Assembly (NCBI GenBank): GCA_002825465.1
Contig: PJER01000041.1
Location: 1-21,574 of the forward strand
Direction: 5' to 3'
Length of the DNA stretch: 21,574 bases
From: Candidatus Thorarchaeota archaeon MP8T_1
GTDB taxonomy: Archaea > Asgardarchaeota > Thorarchaeia > Thorarchaeales > Thorarchaeaceae
Both the position numbers and the translations under genes were made by a program. The notes beneath the pieces are model-generated. The model was not told the origin of the DNA, made no database searches, and saw only the letters and a program-made list of their open reading frames with translations. Each line of letters starts with the position of its first letter. Position 1 is the stretch's first letter. Below, piece by piece: positions 1 to 7,379 of the stretch.

Positions 1-2
1 TG

Positions 3-503
3 GGAGTAATCTATGACAATCAGTCAGATATAGAGTACTGGAATAATGGGTATAGTGAAACCGATGAGTGCCCATGGGGAGCCATCCATAATGGACTTGA
101 CTATATGTTCTACAACAATTCGCCAGTTATTGCTGCAGCTCCTGGACTTGTGATTGGAATCGAAGTCAGTTATGTTCCTGACACTACCTTCTACAAGATC
201 GCTGTAGCAATTCAGTTCAATGATACAGTTTGGTTGGAATACAGTTTCGAGGATGATGCAAACGAATCTGTGAGAGCACAACAAGTTGCGATGTTAGATG
301 TAGAAATCGGCGATTGGGTAGCAAAGGGAGACCAGATTGCGAGATTTCTACAAACCGTTGACTATGATCACGTTCACTTTGGTGTTTATCTAAATGATGA
401 GGCAATCTGTCCAAGGCTTGTAATGGGGCAGTCAGACTATGATGAAATCATGATTCTGATAGCTAGTTTCCACCCAGATTGGGAATTATGCTATTTGCCT
501 TAG
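3..503 (+). CDS. M23 (LytM-type) metallopeptidase-like protein, 5' end cut by window
   Basis: The reading frame is open from base 3, so the N-terminus lies outside the window; 166 residues are visible. An H-x-G-x-D motif (H29, D33 of the visible part) and an H-V-H motif (H123, H125) match the zinc-ligand and catalytic histidine pattern of the M23/LytM family. Between them lies the usual lysostaphin-like beta fold with a phrase of the type GD-x-x-x-K-GDQIA. All expected metal ligands are present, so the domain may be active, but archaea lack murein and the substrate is unknown. Family members can also be non-peptidase scaffolds. The gene converges on the isomerase-like gene and the two stop codons overlap in the 4-nt TTAG at 500-503. 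Whether the missing part holds a signal peptide or membrane anchor cannot be seen. Confidence 0.75.
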   Translation, partial: GVIYDNQSDIEYWNNGYSETDECPWGAIHNGLDYMFYNNSPVIAAAPGLVIGIEVSYVPDTTFYKIAVAIQFNDTVWLEYSFEDDANESVRAQQVAMLDVEIGDWVAKGDQIARFLQTVDYDHVHFGVYLNDEAICPRLVMGQSDYDEIMILIASFHPDWELCYLP

Positions 504-1408
504 CTAAGAACTTCAGGAACAACTCTCCTAACGTGTTCCAAAGATTCAGATGCTTCTTCCTTAGATAGTTCGAAAATCAGAGGACCATCAAATTCATCCT
601 TCTGCAACTCTAGTAGAAACTCTCGTAAAACAGGATTGCCCATAATACCTTGTCCAAGTGCAACATGGTCGTTACGTGCAACTGCACCATCATATTTTGT
701 ATAAGTGCCATCTTGGAAATGAATCTCCGAGATTCTATCTTTGTGTCTATTATAAAATTCCATAACTGTTTCAGATCCTGACATTCGACAAAGGAGGTGT
801 GCAGTGTCGAAACAGATACTCGTGTCTAAATCATCAATCACTTCTCGCATAATATCAAAGGGGAATGTGTAATTCTCTATTGCAAGTTTCCGGGGATTGA
901 TTTCAGTTCTACTGATAATCTCTTCAACACTTGTTGCGGCAAATCCAGAAAGGAGTGTACAGATTAGACGAACTAGATTCTGATTATAAGGGAGGTTTGA
1001 GAATTCTTCAGCAAGATAGCCAGTTGAGTGTAAAACATACGCCTCTGGTTCAAGAGGTTCTGTTAGCTCGATGACCTCAGTAATAGTTTCAACACAACCT
1101 TTGCGAACATGTTCATTGAAAGTTGCTAACTCAATAGACCAATATGGTAGATGAACCGTGTAGGAGAGGCCTAAATTTTCTTTAAGCTCGAGTAGGCGAT
1201 GAATAACTGCAGGGGTCACGGACTGAGGAATAACATGCTTGATATCCAATGAGAGTTCCAAAACGGACCATCCATGCGATACACTATCATGAATGAGAGT
1301 TGGAACATCTAATTGAGAAAAGTCAGGAATTCCATCCTTGATGACTCTATGAGCGACTTCTTGAAACTCGAGCGCTGTGATTCCAAATCTGAGAGGCATG
1401 TTTTCCAT
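500..1408 (-). CDS. Sugar phosphate isomerase/epimerase-like TIM-barrel protein
   Basis: About 300 residues, the usual length of the xylose isomerase-like/AP endonuclease 2 TIM-barrel family. The four metal-binding positions can be placed: Glu in LAIENY, Asp-His in CFDTAHLL, His in IHFQD and Glu near the end in LIFELS. An early strand ends in VHLPYW and another in LHSTGY. The family includes sugar epimerases, inosose dehydratases and endonuclease IV; the exact substrate cannot be read. The frame extends upstream to a TTG at 1436-1438, but homologues start near MPLRFGIT, so ATG 1406-1408 or ATG 1397-1399 is preferred. A TTTATGC element (complement of 1462-1468) would place transcription start about 30 nt upstream. 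The gene is divergent from the UPF0173 gene. Confidence 0.8.
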   Translation of the reverse strand: MENMPLRFGITALEFQEVAHRVIKDGIPDFSQLDVPTLIHDSVSHGWSVLELSLDIKHVIPQSVTPAVIHRLLELKENLGLSYTVHLPYWSIELATFNEHVRKGCVETITEVIELTEPLEPEAYVLHSTGYLAEEFSNLPYNQNLVRLICTLLSGFAATSVEEIISRTEINPRKLAIENYTFPFDIMREVIDDLDTSICFDTAHLLCRMSGSETVMEFYNRHKDRISEIHFQDGTYTKYDGAVARNDHVALGQGIMGNPVLREFLLELQKDEFDGPLIFELSKEEASESLEHVRRVVPEVLS

Positions 1409-1502
1409 CCCTGTTTTTCTGAAGTACAACCTATCCAATAAAGTGTACCATCAAGTGAAAAGCATAAACCTGTAAATGTAATTGCATTTAGTGGTGAAAA
1501 AA

Positions 1503-2180
1503 TTGGGAGTAACAATACGATGCTTAGCCCATGCGAGTTTTCAGATTAAGACTGATACTCTGAATATCTATATTGATCCAACTACAAAGGGTACAGGTTT
1601 GAAGAAAGGAGATTTCCAACCTGCAGATTTGATCTTGGTAACACATCCTCATCAAGACCACTTTGATAATGATCTACTCAAGAATATCCGGAAGCTAGGT
1701 AGCCCAATCGTCGCTCCGCCTAGCGTGAAGAAGGAGATCAAAAAGGGAGTAGTCTGGGATTTGGGTCCAGGTCAACATATGGAAATCTCTCCAACCAAAG
1801 TTCATGTCTGGTCAACTCCAGCATATAATGTGAAACGTTTTCGTCCAAATGGAGAGCCATTTCATCCTAAAGACCTAGGAGTTGGATTTCTGATTCGAGT
1901 AGATGGAGTAAAGATCTATCACGCTGGCGATACTGATTTCATTCCAGAGATGGAACGATTGGAAGAAGCAGATGTGGACGTAGCTCTACTACCTATCGGA
2001 GATACCTATACTATGGATATACCTGAAGCTGCAGAGGCTGCTGCAGTTATCAAATCAAAAGTAGTGATTCCAATGCATGTAAAGGATGCTGATCCTGAAG
2101 CATTCAAGATTGCAGTTGAATCAAAAACTGACTCAAAAGTAGTGGTACTTAGGGCAGGAGAAGAATATACTGTAGAATAG
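1503..2180 (+). CDS. UPF0173-type metallo-beta-lactamase-fold hydrolase
   Basis: A 225-residue protein of the length usual for the UPF0173/UlaG-like branch of the metallo-beta-lactamase fold. The metal motif HPHQDH is at residues 48-53, followed by HAGDTD near 140-145 and a C-terminal histidine in PMHVKD near 192; together these form the di-metal site. The fold opens with CLAHASFQI and a strand ending in IDP, as in UPF0173 proteins. The physiological substrate of the family is not established. Start choice: the frame can begin at TTG 1482 or GTG 1491/1494, but GGTGA at 1493-1497 followed after 5 nt by TTG 1503 matches the initiation pattern of other genes here. The gene ends in front of a hairpin shared with the convergent cyclophilin gene. 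Confidence 0.85.
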   Translation: MGVTIRCLAHASFQIKTDTLNIYIDPTTKGTGLKKGDFQPADLILVTHPHQDHFDNDLLKNIRKLGSPIVAPPSVKKEIKKGVVWDLGPGQHMEISPTKVHVWSTPAYNVKRFRPNGEPFHPKDLGVGFLIRVDGVKIYHAGDTDFIPEMERLEEADVDVALLPIGDTYTMDIPEAAEAAAVIKSKVVIPMHVKDADPEAFKIAVESKTDSKVVVLRAGEEYTVE

Positions 2181-2184
2181 ATAG

Positions 2185-2206
2185 GAAGGAGATTATGATC
2201 TCCTTC
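2185..2206. terminator. Hairpin between convergent genes, candidate bidirectional terminator
   Basis: GAAGGAGAT, the loop TATG and ATCTCCTTC form a perfect 9-bp stem. It begins 4 nt after the UPF0173 stop and lies 15 nt from the cyclophilin stop. It is followed on + by a pyrimidine-rich TCTCTAATACTT and on - by a short A/T tract. Function as a terminator or as an RNA 3'-end structure is inferred from position and symmetry. Confidence 0.55.
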
Positions 2207-2221
2207 TCTCTAATACTTAAC

Positions 2222-2710
2222 CTAACGCCAAGACTTCAATTTCTGAAGTTCATGCGCCTCTATAGCAGGGTCTACCTCAAGGACTTCCACCTTGATCATT
2301 TTATCGCCCTGCTGTATCTTTTGGATCACATCAAGACCTTGGGTTGTCTGTCCAAAGACTGTATGGGCCCCATTGAGATGTTTCGTGTTTCCCTCATCAA
2401 GTACGATGAAAAATTGACTTCCGCCAGTATCTCTACCCGCATGCGCCATTGAGAATGCCCCAACTTTGTGTTTCTGGCGATGACCACGTGTTTCACACGG
2501 AATCGCATACCCGGGACCTCCAGTTCCATCACCTTTAGGATCTCCGCCTTGAATAACGAATTTTGGTACAACTCGATGAAAAGCAAGTCCGTCATAGTAG
2601 CCACTCTGAGCAAGAGTGATGAAGTTCTTCACCGTGTTAATTGCATCATCACTGAAGAGCTCTGCAACGATGTCACCACGGTTTGTTTGTATCTTAATCC
2701 TTGTTGGCAA
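2222..2710 (-). CDS. Cyclophilin-type peptidyl-prolyl cis-trans isomerase
   Basis: A 162-residue single-domain cyclophilin that interconverts cis and trans X-Pro bonds. The catalytic arginine is R46 in FHRV, followed by the [17 protein letters not shown] loop, the core [15 protein letters not shown] (Q99, F100, F101) and LNGAHTVFG. His116 occupies the position that is Trp in human CypA, as is common in prokaryotic and CypA-divergent members that bind cyclosporin poorly. There is no signal peptide, so it should be cytoplasmic. The start is TTG at 2708-2710 with a GGTG ribosome-binding site on the complement of 2718-2721, 7 nt upstream. It is monocistronic, convergent with the UPF0173 gene and divergent from trm1. 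Confidence 0.93.
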   Translation of the reverse strand: MPTRIKIQTNRGDIVAELFSDDAINTVKNFITLAQSGYYDGLAFHRVVPKFVIQGGDPKGDGTGGPGYAIPCETRGHRQKHKVGAFSMAHAGRDTGGSQFFIVLDEGNTKHLNGAHTVFGQTTQGLDVIQKIQQGDKMIKVEVLEVDPAIEAHELQKLKSWR

Positions 2711-2840
2711 GTTTTTGCACCTTTCAGACTAGTTTACGACCTGAGCCGCATTATTTGGGTCTTCGACTATATCCACTTAGGCGTATCGGAAGTGGCCTAT
2801 CCTATCGGCTTATTAGCGAATCTACAGGATTCTGCAATAG

Positions 2841-4043
2841 ATGATAGTCGAACGGGAATATACAGAAGGCAGGACAACTTTCCTGAGTGCAGATGTAGAC
2901 CACTATAGTGGGGATAAGAAACAGATCTCTGCAAGTCTTCCTGTGTTCTACAATCCGCGAATGCAATTGAATCGAGATATCTCTGTACTATTCCTTGCTG
3001 GTTATTTGGAGAGTAATAAAATCAAACTGATGTGTGAACCACTAACTGGTTCTGGAGTTCGAACACTTCGTTATCTGAATGAATGTACTGGAGATTTCTC
3101 TGCTGTCATGTTTGATACTAATCCGACTGCAGTTGAAACTGCAGCAAAAAACATCAAACACCTAGGATTCGAAAAGAGAGCAAAGGTTCTCAAAGGAGAT
3201 GCAAAGCTCCTTTTGATGACAGAGTCAAGAGATGTACGTTTTGACTACGTAGATGTTGACCCGTTTGGAACTCCTGCGCCATATCTCAATGCATCAATTC
3301 AATCAATTGATCCCAATGGAGGATTACTGGCTCTTACGGCAACTGACATGCCAGTCTTATGTGGGTCATATCCAAAAGTTGCAATGCGACGTTATGGAGG
3401 ATTCTCTATCAGAGCTCCTTTTGTACATGAGCTTGCAATAAGACTGCTTGAGGCGATTGCTTTTCGTATTGCAGGATTAAATGATTGCTCAATTACACCA
3501 GTGGCAGTCCTGAGTACTGACCATTATGTTAGAACATGGATCAGTGTTAAGGCGGACAGAAAGAAATCAAATCGTCAATCCGATAATCTCGGAATTATAA
3601 GATATTGTCAAGGTTGTATGAAGACCCAGACTACTCCATTACAGGCAAAGCACGAACCACTAGAGTTTGAGCATGACACTAAAGATTGTAAAGGACCAGT
3701 TAGAGAAGCAGGCCCTCTTTGGATAGGAGCCCTCTATGATTCAAAGATACTAAAGAAGACAAATGAGGTACTCGATGCAGTTGATGCTACTATTTATCAT
3801 AAACGAGTGCCACGTATCTTGGAAGAGATGAGTGAGGAATGTGACTTGATGGAGTATCCATATATTGACCTCCATGCACTTTGCGATCTGCATAATCTTA
3901 CTCCACCGAAAAATAGAGATGTCATCGAATATCTCAGGAATGCTGGATATAGGGTAGCAAGGACACACTTCAGATCTACTGCAATCAGAACAGATGCCTC
4001 TATTACAGATGTAAAATCAGCAATATCAGAACTTGCAGGATGA
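2841..4043 (+). CDS. trm1: tRNA (guanine(26)-N2)-dimethyltransferase
   Basis: Transfers one or two methyl groups from SAM to N2 of G26 at the D-arm/anticodon-arm junction of tRNA. The 400 residues match the archaeal family. Visible landmarks are VFYNPRMQLNRDIS (35-48), the SAM-binding EPLTGSGVR (66-74), the acidic FDTNP after strand 2, and the catalytic-site motif DPFGTPAPYL (140-149). A cysteine-bearing insertion (YCQGC ... KDC, about 255-290) resembles the zinc-ribbon-like part of the C-terminal domain. The C-terminus ends in winged-helix-like NRDVIEYLRNAGYRVARTHF. The start is ATG 2841, in keeping with the family N-terminus (EGRTTF). The rlmE-like gene follows after 7 nt, which indicates an RNA-modification operon. 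Confidence 0.95.
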   Translation: MIVEREYTEGRTTFLSADVDHYSGDKKQISASLPVFYNPRMQLNRDISVLFLAGYLESNKIKLMCEPLTGSGVRTLRYLNECTGDFSAVMFDTNPTAVETAAKNIKHLGFEKRAKVLKGDAKLLLMTESRDVRFDYVDVDPFGTPAPYLNASIQSIDPNGGLLALTATDMPVLCGSYPKVAMRRYGGFSIRAPFVHELAIRLLEAIAFRIAGLNDCSITPVAVLSTDHYVRTWISVKADRKKSNRQSDNLGIIRYCQGCMKTQTTPLQAKHEPLEFEHDTKDCKGPVREAGPLWIGALYDSKILKKTNEVLDAVDATIYHKRVPRILEEMSEECDLMEYPYIDLHALCDLHNLTPPKNRDVIEYLRNAGYRVARTHFRSTAIRTDASITDVKSAISELAG

Positions 4044-4050
4044 TGAAATA

Positions 4051-4683
4051 ATGCCCGGAAAGTCAGAAGGTGAACGACGGAGGAAAGATCCATACTATAG
4101 AGCTGCCAAAAAGGCAGGATATCGTAGTAGATCAGCTTACAAAATTAGGCAAATGGCAAAAGATCAAAAACTCCTTCAAGGTGTCGACATCGTTCTGGAA
4201 TTATGTAGTGCCCCAGGGGGATGGACACAAATCCTAAGAGAACTAAATGCCAGTCTGAAGATTGTGTCAATTGATTTAGACCAGATGCCACCAGTTCAGG
4301 GAGTTCATTTTATACAAGGTAGTATTCTGGATAATGAAATCATAGATCAGGCTCTCGAGATAATTGGAGGGTCGTTCGACCTTGTACTATCAGATTGTTC
4401 ACCCAAAGTTTCGGGTGTTTGGAGTCTTGATGTTGCTAGGCAGTTGGAACTAGCTGGAAGAACCTTTGACATTGGGCATAGAGTTCTTGGTCCAAAAGGA
4501 AAAGCGCTCGCAAAGGTGTTTCAGGGACAGGGATTTCAAGATTTGCTCAAGGATACTCGTAAGAGGTTCAATTCAGTGAAACTCATCAAACCTCCTGCTT
4601 CACGTAAGACTAGTGCAGAGATATATCTACTAGCAATTGGTCCACGCAAAGAAGCGCAGAGTGAAAATGAAGAGGACAGTTAG
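4051..4683 (+). CDS. rlmE: RlmE/FtsJ-family 2'-O-ribose RNA methyltransferase
   Basis: A 210-residue SAM-dependent 2'-O-methyltransferase; the bacterial orthologue methylates a uridine of 23S rRNA in the large subunit. The full K-D-K-E catalytic tetrad is present at K31 (SAYKI), D115 (LSDCSP), K155 (LAKVFQG) and E190 (SAEIY), spaced as in RlmE. The SAM loop is LELCSAPGGWTQ at 49-60, and an N-terminal basic helix (ERRRKDPYYRAAKKAGYRSR) should contact RNA. Start: TTG 4033 in the frame would overlap trm1; ATG 4051, 7 nt after the trm1 stop with GGATGAT just upstream, fits better. The C-terminus is a short acidic tail. Archaeal members may act on rRNA or tRNA, so the exact target is unproven. Confidence 0.92.
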   Translation: MPGKSEGERRRKDPYYRAAKKAGYRSRSAYKIRQMAKDQKLLQGVDIVLELCSAPGGWTQILRELNASLKIVSIDLDQMPPVQGVHFIQGSILDNEIIDQALEIIGGSFDLVLSDCSPKVSGVWSLDVARQLELAGRTFDIGHRVLGPKGKALAKVFQGQGFQDLLKDTRKRFNSVKLIKPPASRKTSAEIYLLAIGPRKEAQSENEEDS

Positions 4684-4684
4684 A

Positions 4685-5029
4685 TTATCTAATATCTGCA
4701 CCCATCCACTCTTCTAGTTCATGACAATCGGTCGGAGAATCAGGTTGTCTTATACCACATTTGCTAATTCGTAAACAGTGGAAACATGGACACCCATTCA
4801 TGTCTGTTAGACCACTGGGCTCGCTGTCTTCAGTGATTGTCGTTTTTAGTACATATTTATCGTCGTGTTCTTGTTTCTGCATTATCCGTCCCTCGGACAT
4901 CAGAGCCGTTAGAGCTAACGTGATCTGTTTTTGTTCAATACCAAGTCTCTCAGCCAGTTCAGCGATATCTAGACCTTCTGTTTTAGCGGATTTTAGTTCG
5001 CTCAGTATCTGGTCGGCAACATCGTTCAT
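4685..5029 (-). CDS. TFE-beta / RPC34(RPC39)-like transcription factor with winged helix and Fe-S motif
   Basis: 114 residues in two parts. Residues 1-62 form a winged-helix-like domain (IAELAERLGIEQKQITLAL, then LMSEGRIM and a beta wing). Residues 80-108 hold a cysteine cluster, C82-X2-C85-X5-C91-X10-C102-X5-W108, with an extra C80. This spacing corresponds, as I recall it, to the Fe-S module at the C-terminus of human RPC39 and to archaeal TFE-beta, which binds a 4Fe-4S cluster. TFE-beta pairs with TFE-alpha to help RNA polymerase open promoters. The protein is compact, one winged helix plus the cluster. It lies downstream of srp19-gar1 on the same strand but with its own TATA-like box, and ends 1 nt from the rlmE stop. 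An unrelated Fe-S winged-helix regulator is the alternative. Confidence 0.72.
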   Translation of the reverse strand: MNDVADQILSELKSAKTEGLDIAELAERLGIEQKQITLALTALMSEGRIMQKQEHDDKYVLKTTITEDSEPSGLTDMNGCPCFHCLRISKCGIRQPDSPTDCHELEEWMGADIR

Positions 5030-5059
5030 TGAAATGACCCTTGATAAGACACATGGTAA

Positions 5060-5093
5060 CGTAGAACGAACTACGCGGATAGATATTAAATAA
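5060..5093 (-). promoter_or_regulatory. TATA box and inverted repeat in front of the TFE-beta-like gene
   Basis: The complement of 5083-5093 reads TTATTTAATAT, a good archaeal TATA box 54-64 nt before the ATG at 5029. Transcription would start near 5057-5065. An inverted repeat, CGTAG-N6-CTACG (5060-5075), lies exactly in the predicted start region, where a repressor could block polymerase. The box is clear by composition; the operator role is inference. Confidence 0.45.
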
Positions 5094-5157
5094 TCGGAAG
5101 AGGCTATCCATTTTCGACAAATGCCGTATCAGAAAAGACATGTATGTACAGAAGTGT

Positions 5158-5397
5158 TCATCGCTTTTTGTAGAGATAGAGCATCTGTCCTACCAGTTTT
5201 TGAGCATCATATCCGGGATTTGGTTTGATTGCAACATAAGGAAACTTCACAGGACCAAACACATCGATGATAATTCCTACCTCTTGTGCCTGCTTATCCA
5301 TCACTATTGATTTACTTCCGACTGGTGGTGTCTTTTCAGTACGGATGATGATAGAACCACGATTTGAGATGTGGAGCACTTTTCCTAATCGTCGCAA
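5158..5397 (-). CDS. gar1: H/ACA RNP subunit Gar1
   Basis: A 79-residue beta-barrel protein of the archaeal H/ACA guide-RNA pseudouridylation complex (with Cbf5, Nop10 and L7Ae), where Gar1 contacts Cbf5 and helps substrate turnover. The diagnostic stretch VGIIIDVFGPVKFPYVAIKP is present, preceded by LGKVLHISNRGSIIIR. It lacks the glycine/arginine-rich tails of eukaryotic Gar1, as expected for archaea. The start is TTG (complement of 5395-5397) with GGAG about 9 nt upstream, because no ATG fits the family N-terminus. It follows srp19 by 24 nt on the same strand, so the two are probably cotranscribed. gar1 near general transcription-factor genes is a known archaeal arrangement (tfb in euryarchaea). 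Confidence 0.92.
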   Translation of the reverse strand: MRRLGKVLHISNRGSIIIRTEKTPPVGSKSIVMDKQAQEVGIIIDVFGPVKFPYVAIKPNPGYDAQKLVGQMLYLYKKR

Positions 5398-5421
5398 GTA
5401 ATTCTACTCCAGAAAATTCTA

Positions 5422-5784
5422 CTATCTTTTCTTACCTTTCTTCTTACTCTTACTTTTCTTCTGCTCTTCTGCTAACCGAGCTGCTTCTCTCTGAGCTGCA
5501 GCTCTGCGAACGCCTTTTGCCAGAATAAGCATGAGCCTTTTCTTTTTGTGTCCCTCATCATTGGCGACTACAATATAACCCTGAGACTCTGTCCAATTCT
5601 TTGGATATTGTTTCTCAGGTTCAACCTCATAATCCAGCCCTGCTGATTCAGCTGCTTGTGTAAGAAGATCCAGAGTGACATCAGGTGCAGCGAGATTGCT
5701 TGGAAGTCTACGACCTTCTGATCTGGAATAGTTCTTGTCAAAGTATGTAGGCCAGAATATTAACATTCCATCCCGTTTTCTCAT
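5422..5784 (-). CDS. srp19: Signal recognition particle 19 kDa protein
   Basis: A 120-residue RNA-binding protein that binds helices 6 and 8 of SRP RNA and prepares it for SRP54. Recognised by MLIFWPTYFDKNYSRSEGRR near the N-terminus, followed by LPSNLAAPD, the YPKNW motif and a very lysine-rich tail (KKSKSKKKGKKR). The frame extends to 5817, but ATG 5782-5784 gives the usual N-terminus (MRKRDGMLIFWP) and is preceded by AAGGTG 7 nt upstream, so this start is chosen. gar1 follows after 24 nt in the same direction. The divergent neighbour is dCMP deaminase, with about 99 nt between them. Confidence 0.93.
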   Translation of the reverse strand: MRKRDGMLIFWPTYFDKNYSRSEGRRLPSNLAAPDVTLDLLTQAAESAGLDYEVEPEKQYPKNWTESQGYIVVANDEGHKKKRLMLILAKGVRRAAAQREAARLAEEQKKSKSKKKGKKR

Positions 5785-5883
5785 TGTTTTGCACCTTGAT
5801 CTGAGACTCATTCTCATCTGTTACACTTTTTACCTTTCCCATAAGTCAGGTTTTTCTAAGGGGGAACTTCTTAAGGTATTTAG

Positions 5884-6405
5884 ATGGACTCCTCCATAAC
5901 TGCAAATAAGAAGGTGACTTCATTGGAGAGAAAGAGCAAAGATGTATACTTTGGAGAGATTGCAGACCTTGTATCTTCTCGAAGTACTTGCCTGAGAAAT
6001 CAGGTTGGAGCTGTGATTGTAAAAGAATCGCAGATTCTAAGTACAGGATATAATGGAGCTCCAAAGAAATTGCCACACTGCTCAGAAGTTGGTTGTCTTA
6101 GAGATGAACTGGGTGTGAAACCAGGAGAACGTCACGAATTATGTAGAGGACTTCATGCAGAGCAAAATGCCATTATTCAAGCAGCATATCATGGTACCAG
6201 CGTTAGAGGTGGGAAAATCTATTGCACAACACGACCGTGTAGTATCTGCACCAAGATGATAATCAATGCGGGTATTGAGGAGGTCATCTACATTGAAGAA
6301 TATGATGATGAATTAGCAGCTCAACTAGTGAAAGAATCAGATCTCATATTCAGAAAAATAGAGATTCCAAGAAAATATGGGCGAAATTCAAAGGCATCAA
6401 AGTGA
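5884..6405 (+). CDS. Deoxycytidylate (dCMP) deaminase
   Basis: A 173-residue zinc deaminase that converts dCMP to dUMP for dTMP synthesis. The zinc and proton-shuttle residues are H91 and E93 in HAEQNAI and C119 and C122 in PCSIC. The [14 protein letters not shown] segment and STGYNGAP loop are typical of the dCMP deaminase/ComEB family and distinguish it from cytidine deaminase. A further Cys/His cluster (HCSEVGC) sits before the active site, as in family members. The ATG at 5884 gives a roughly 18-residue charged leader before the conserved YFGEIADLV. The next gene, pyrB, is 59 nt downstream by its preferred start, or overlaps by GTGA if GTG 6402 is used. The two pyrimidine genes are therefore likely in one operon. 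Confidence 0.92.
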   Translation: MDSSITANKKVTSLERKSKDVYFGEIADLVSSRSTCLRNQVGAVIVKESQILSTGYNGAPKKLPHCSEVGCLRDELGVKPGERHELCRGLHAEQNAIIQAAYHGTSVRGGKIYCTTRPCSICTKMIINAGIEEVIYIEEYDDELAAQLVKESDLIFRKIEIPRKYGRNSKASK

Positions 6406-6464
6406 AGCTGGAAAGCTTAAAGAGGAAATCAGTTTCCCAATCAAACCCAGGTGTGTTGATACAC

Positions 6465-7379
6465 ATGGGAAAGCTTCGCAATCTGATTAGTATTCAAGAC
6501 TTCAATAGAGAACAGATAGATGAGATTCTTGACGTTGCAGCCAAGATGGAAGATGTAGCTGTCAAGAGAAGTAAAGACCTCGAATCAAAAATCATGGCGG
6601 TTCTTTTCTTTGAGCCGTCCACAAGAACACGTCTTTCATTTGAAAGTGCAATGTTACGTCTTGGGGGTAGTGTTCTAGGATTTGCAGAAGCGGGGACCTC
6701 GAGTGCTGGTGGAAAAGGCGAAACCTTAGCAGACACGATTCGAACTGTTGAAAGATATGCGGATGTCATTGTGATGAGGCATCCTTTAGATGGGTCTGCA
6801 AGAGTTGCTGCAGAATTCTCTAATATTCCTGTAATTAATGCAGGCAGTGGGTCTGAGGAACATCCGACTCAAGCTCTCTTAGACCTCTACTCAATCAAGA
6901 AGCTCAAGGGCAAAATTGATGGTTTAACCATCTCACTGTGCGGGGATCTGAAGTATGGTCGAACTGTTCATTCTCTGGGAATGGGACTGTCGCATTATGA
7001 TGTCAAGATTAAGCTGGCAGCACCCGAACAGCTACGAATGAAACCTACAATTATCGAAGAAATGAAAAAAGCAGGAATAGAGGTAGAACAAGTGGATAGT
7101 GTTGATGAGGCAGTAACTGATGTTGATGTTGTGTATATGACACGAATCCAGAAAGAGCGTTTCCCAGATATTCGAGAATATGATCAGGTCAAAGGGCAGT
7201 TCAGGATTGGATCGAGTCAGGCTAAACTCCTGAAAGAGGATGCTATTGTTTTGCATCCACTTCCAAGAGTTGATGAGTTGAGCGCAAGCCTTGACAATCT
7301 TCCTCAAGCAAAATACTTTGATCAGGTCTACAATGGAGTTATTCTCCGCATGGCTGTGTTGAAGATGATTCTTGGTTAA
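6465..7379 (+). CDS. pyrB: Aspartate carbamoyltransferase, catalytic subunit
   Basis: Condenses carbamoyl phosphate and L-aspartate, the committed step of pyrimidine synthesis. The carbamoyl-phosphate motif is FFEPSTRTRLSFE (about 48-60), followed by the 70s-80s loop with SSAGGKGE, HPTQALLDLY (about 132-141) and HPLPRVDEL near the C-terminus. The HPLPRVDE loop separates it from ornithine carbamoyltransferase. From ATG 6465 the protein has 304 residues, the normal length; GTG 6402, which overlaps the upstream stop by 4 nt, would add 21 poorly conserved residues. No pyrI regulatory gene follows, although pyrBI is the usual archaeal order; here an opposed regulator gene overlaps the stop codon (TTAA, 7376-7379). 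Confidence 0.95.
   Translation: MGKLRNLISIQDFNREQIDEILDVAAKMEDVAVKRSKDLESKIMAVLFFEPSTRTRLSFESAMLRLGGSVLGFAEAGTSSAGGKGETLADTIRTVERYADVIVMRHPLDGSARVAAEFSNIPVINAGSGSEEHPTQALLDLYSIKKLKGKIDGLTISLCGDLKYGRTVHSLGMGLSHYDVKIKLAAPEQLRMKPTIIEEMKKAGIEVEQVDSVDEAVTDVDVVYMTRIQKERFPDIREYDQVKGQFRIGSSQAKLLKEDAIVLHPLPRVDELSASLDNLPQAKYFDQVYNGVILRMAVLKMILG

Noticed and set aside
2711..2840. Possible small RNA between cyclophilin and trm1 (TATCGG repeated twice)
   Set aside because: The repeat is only 6 nt and no stable fold or C/D or H/ACA box pair could be recognised.
2468..2908. 146-codon plus-strand frame
   Set aside because: It lies opposite cyclophilin and runs into the start of trm1; both real genes have clear catalytic motifs.
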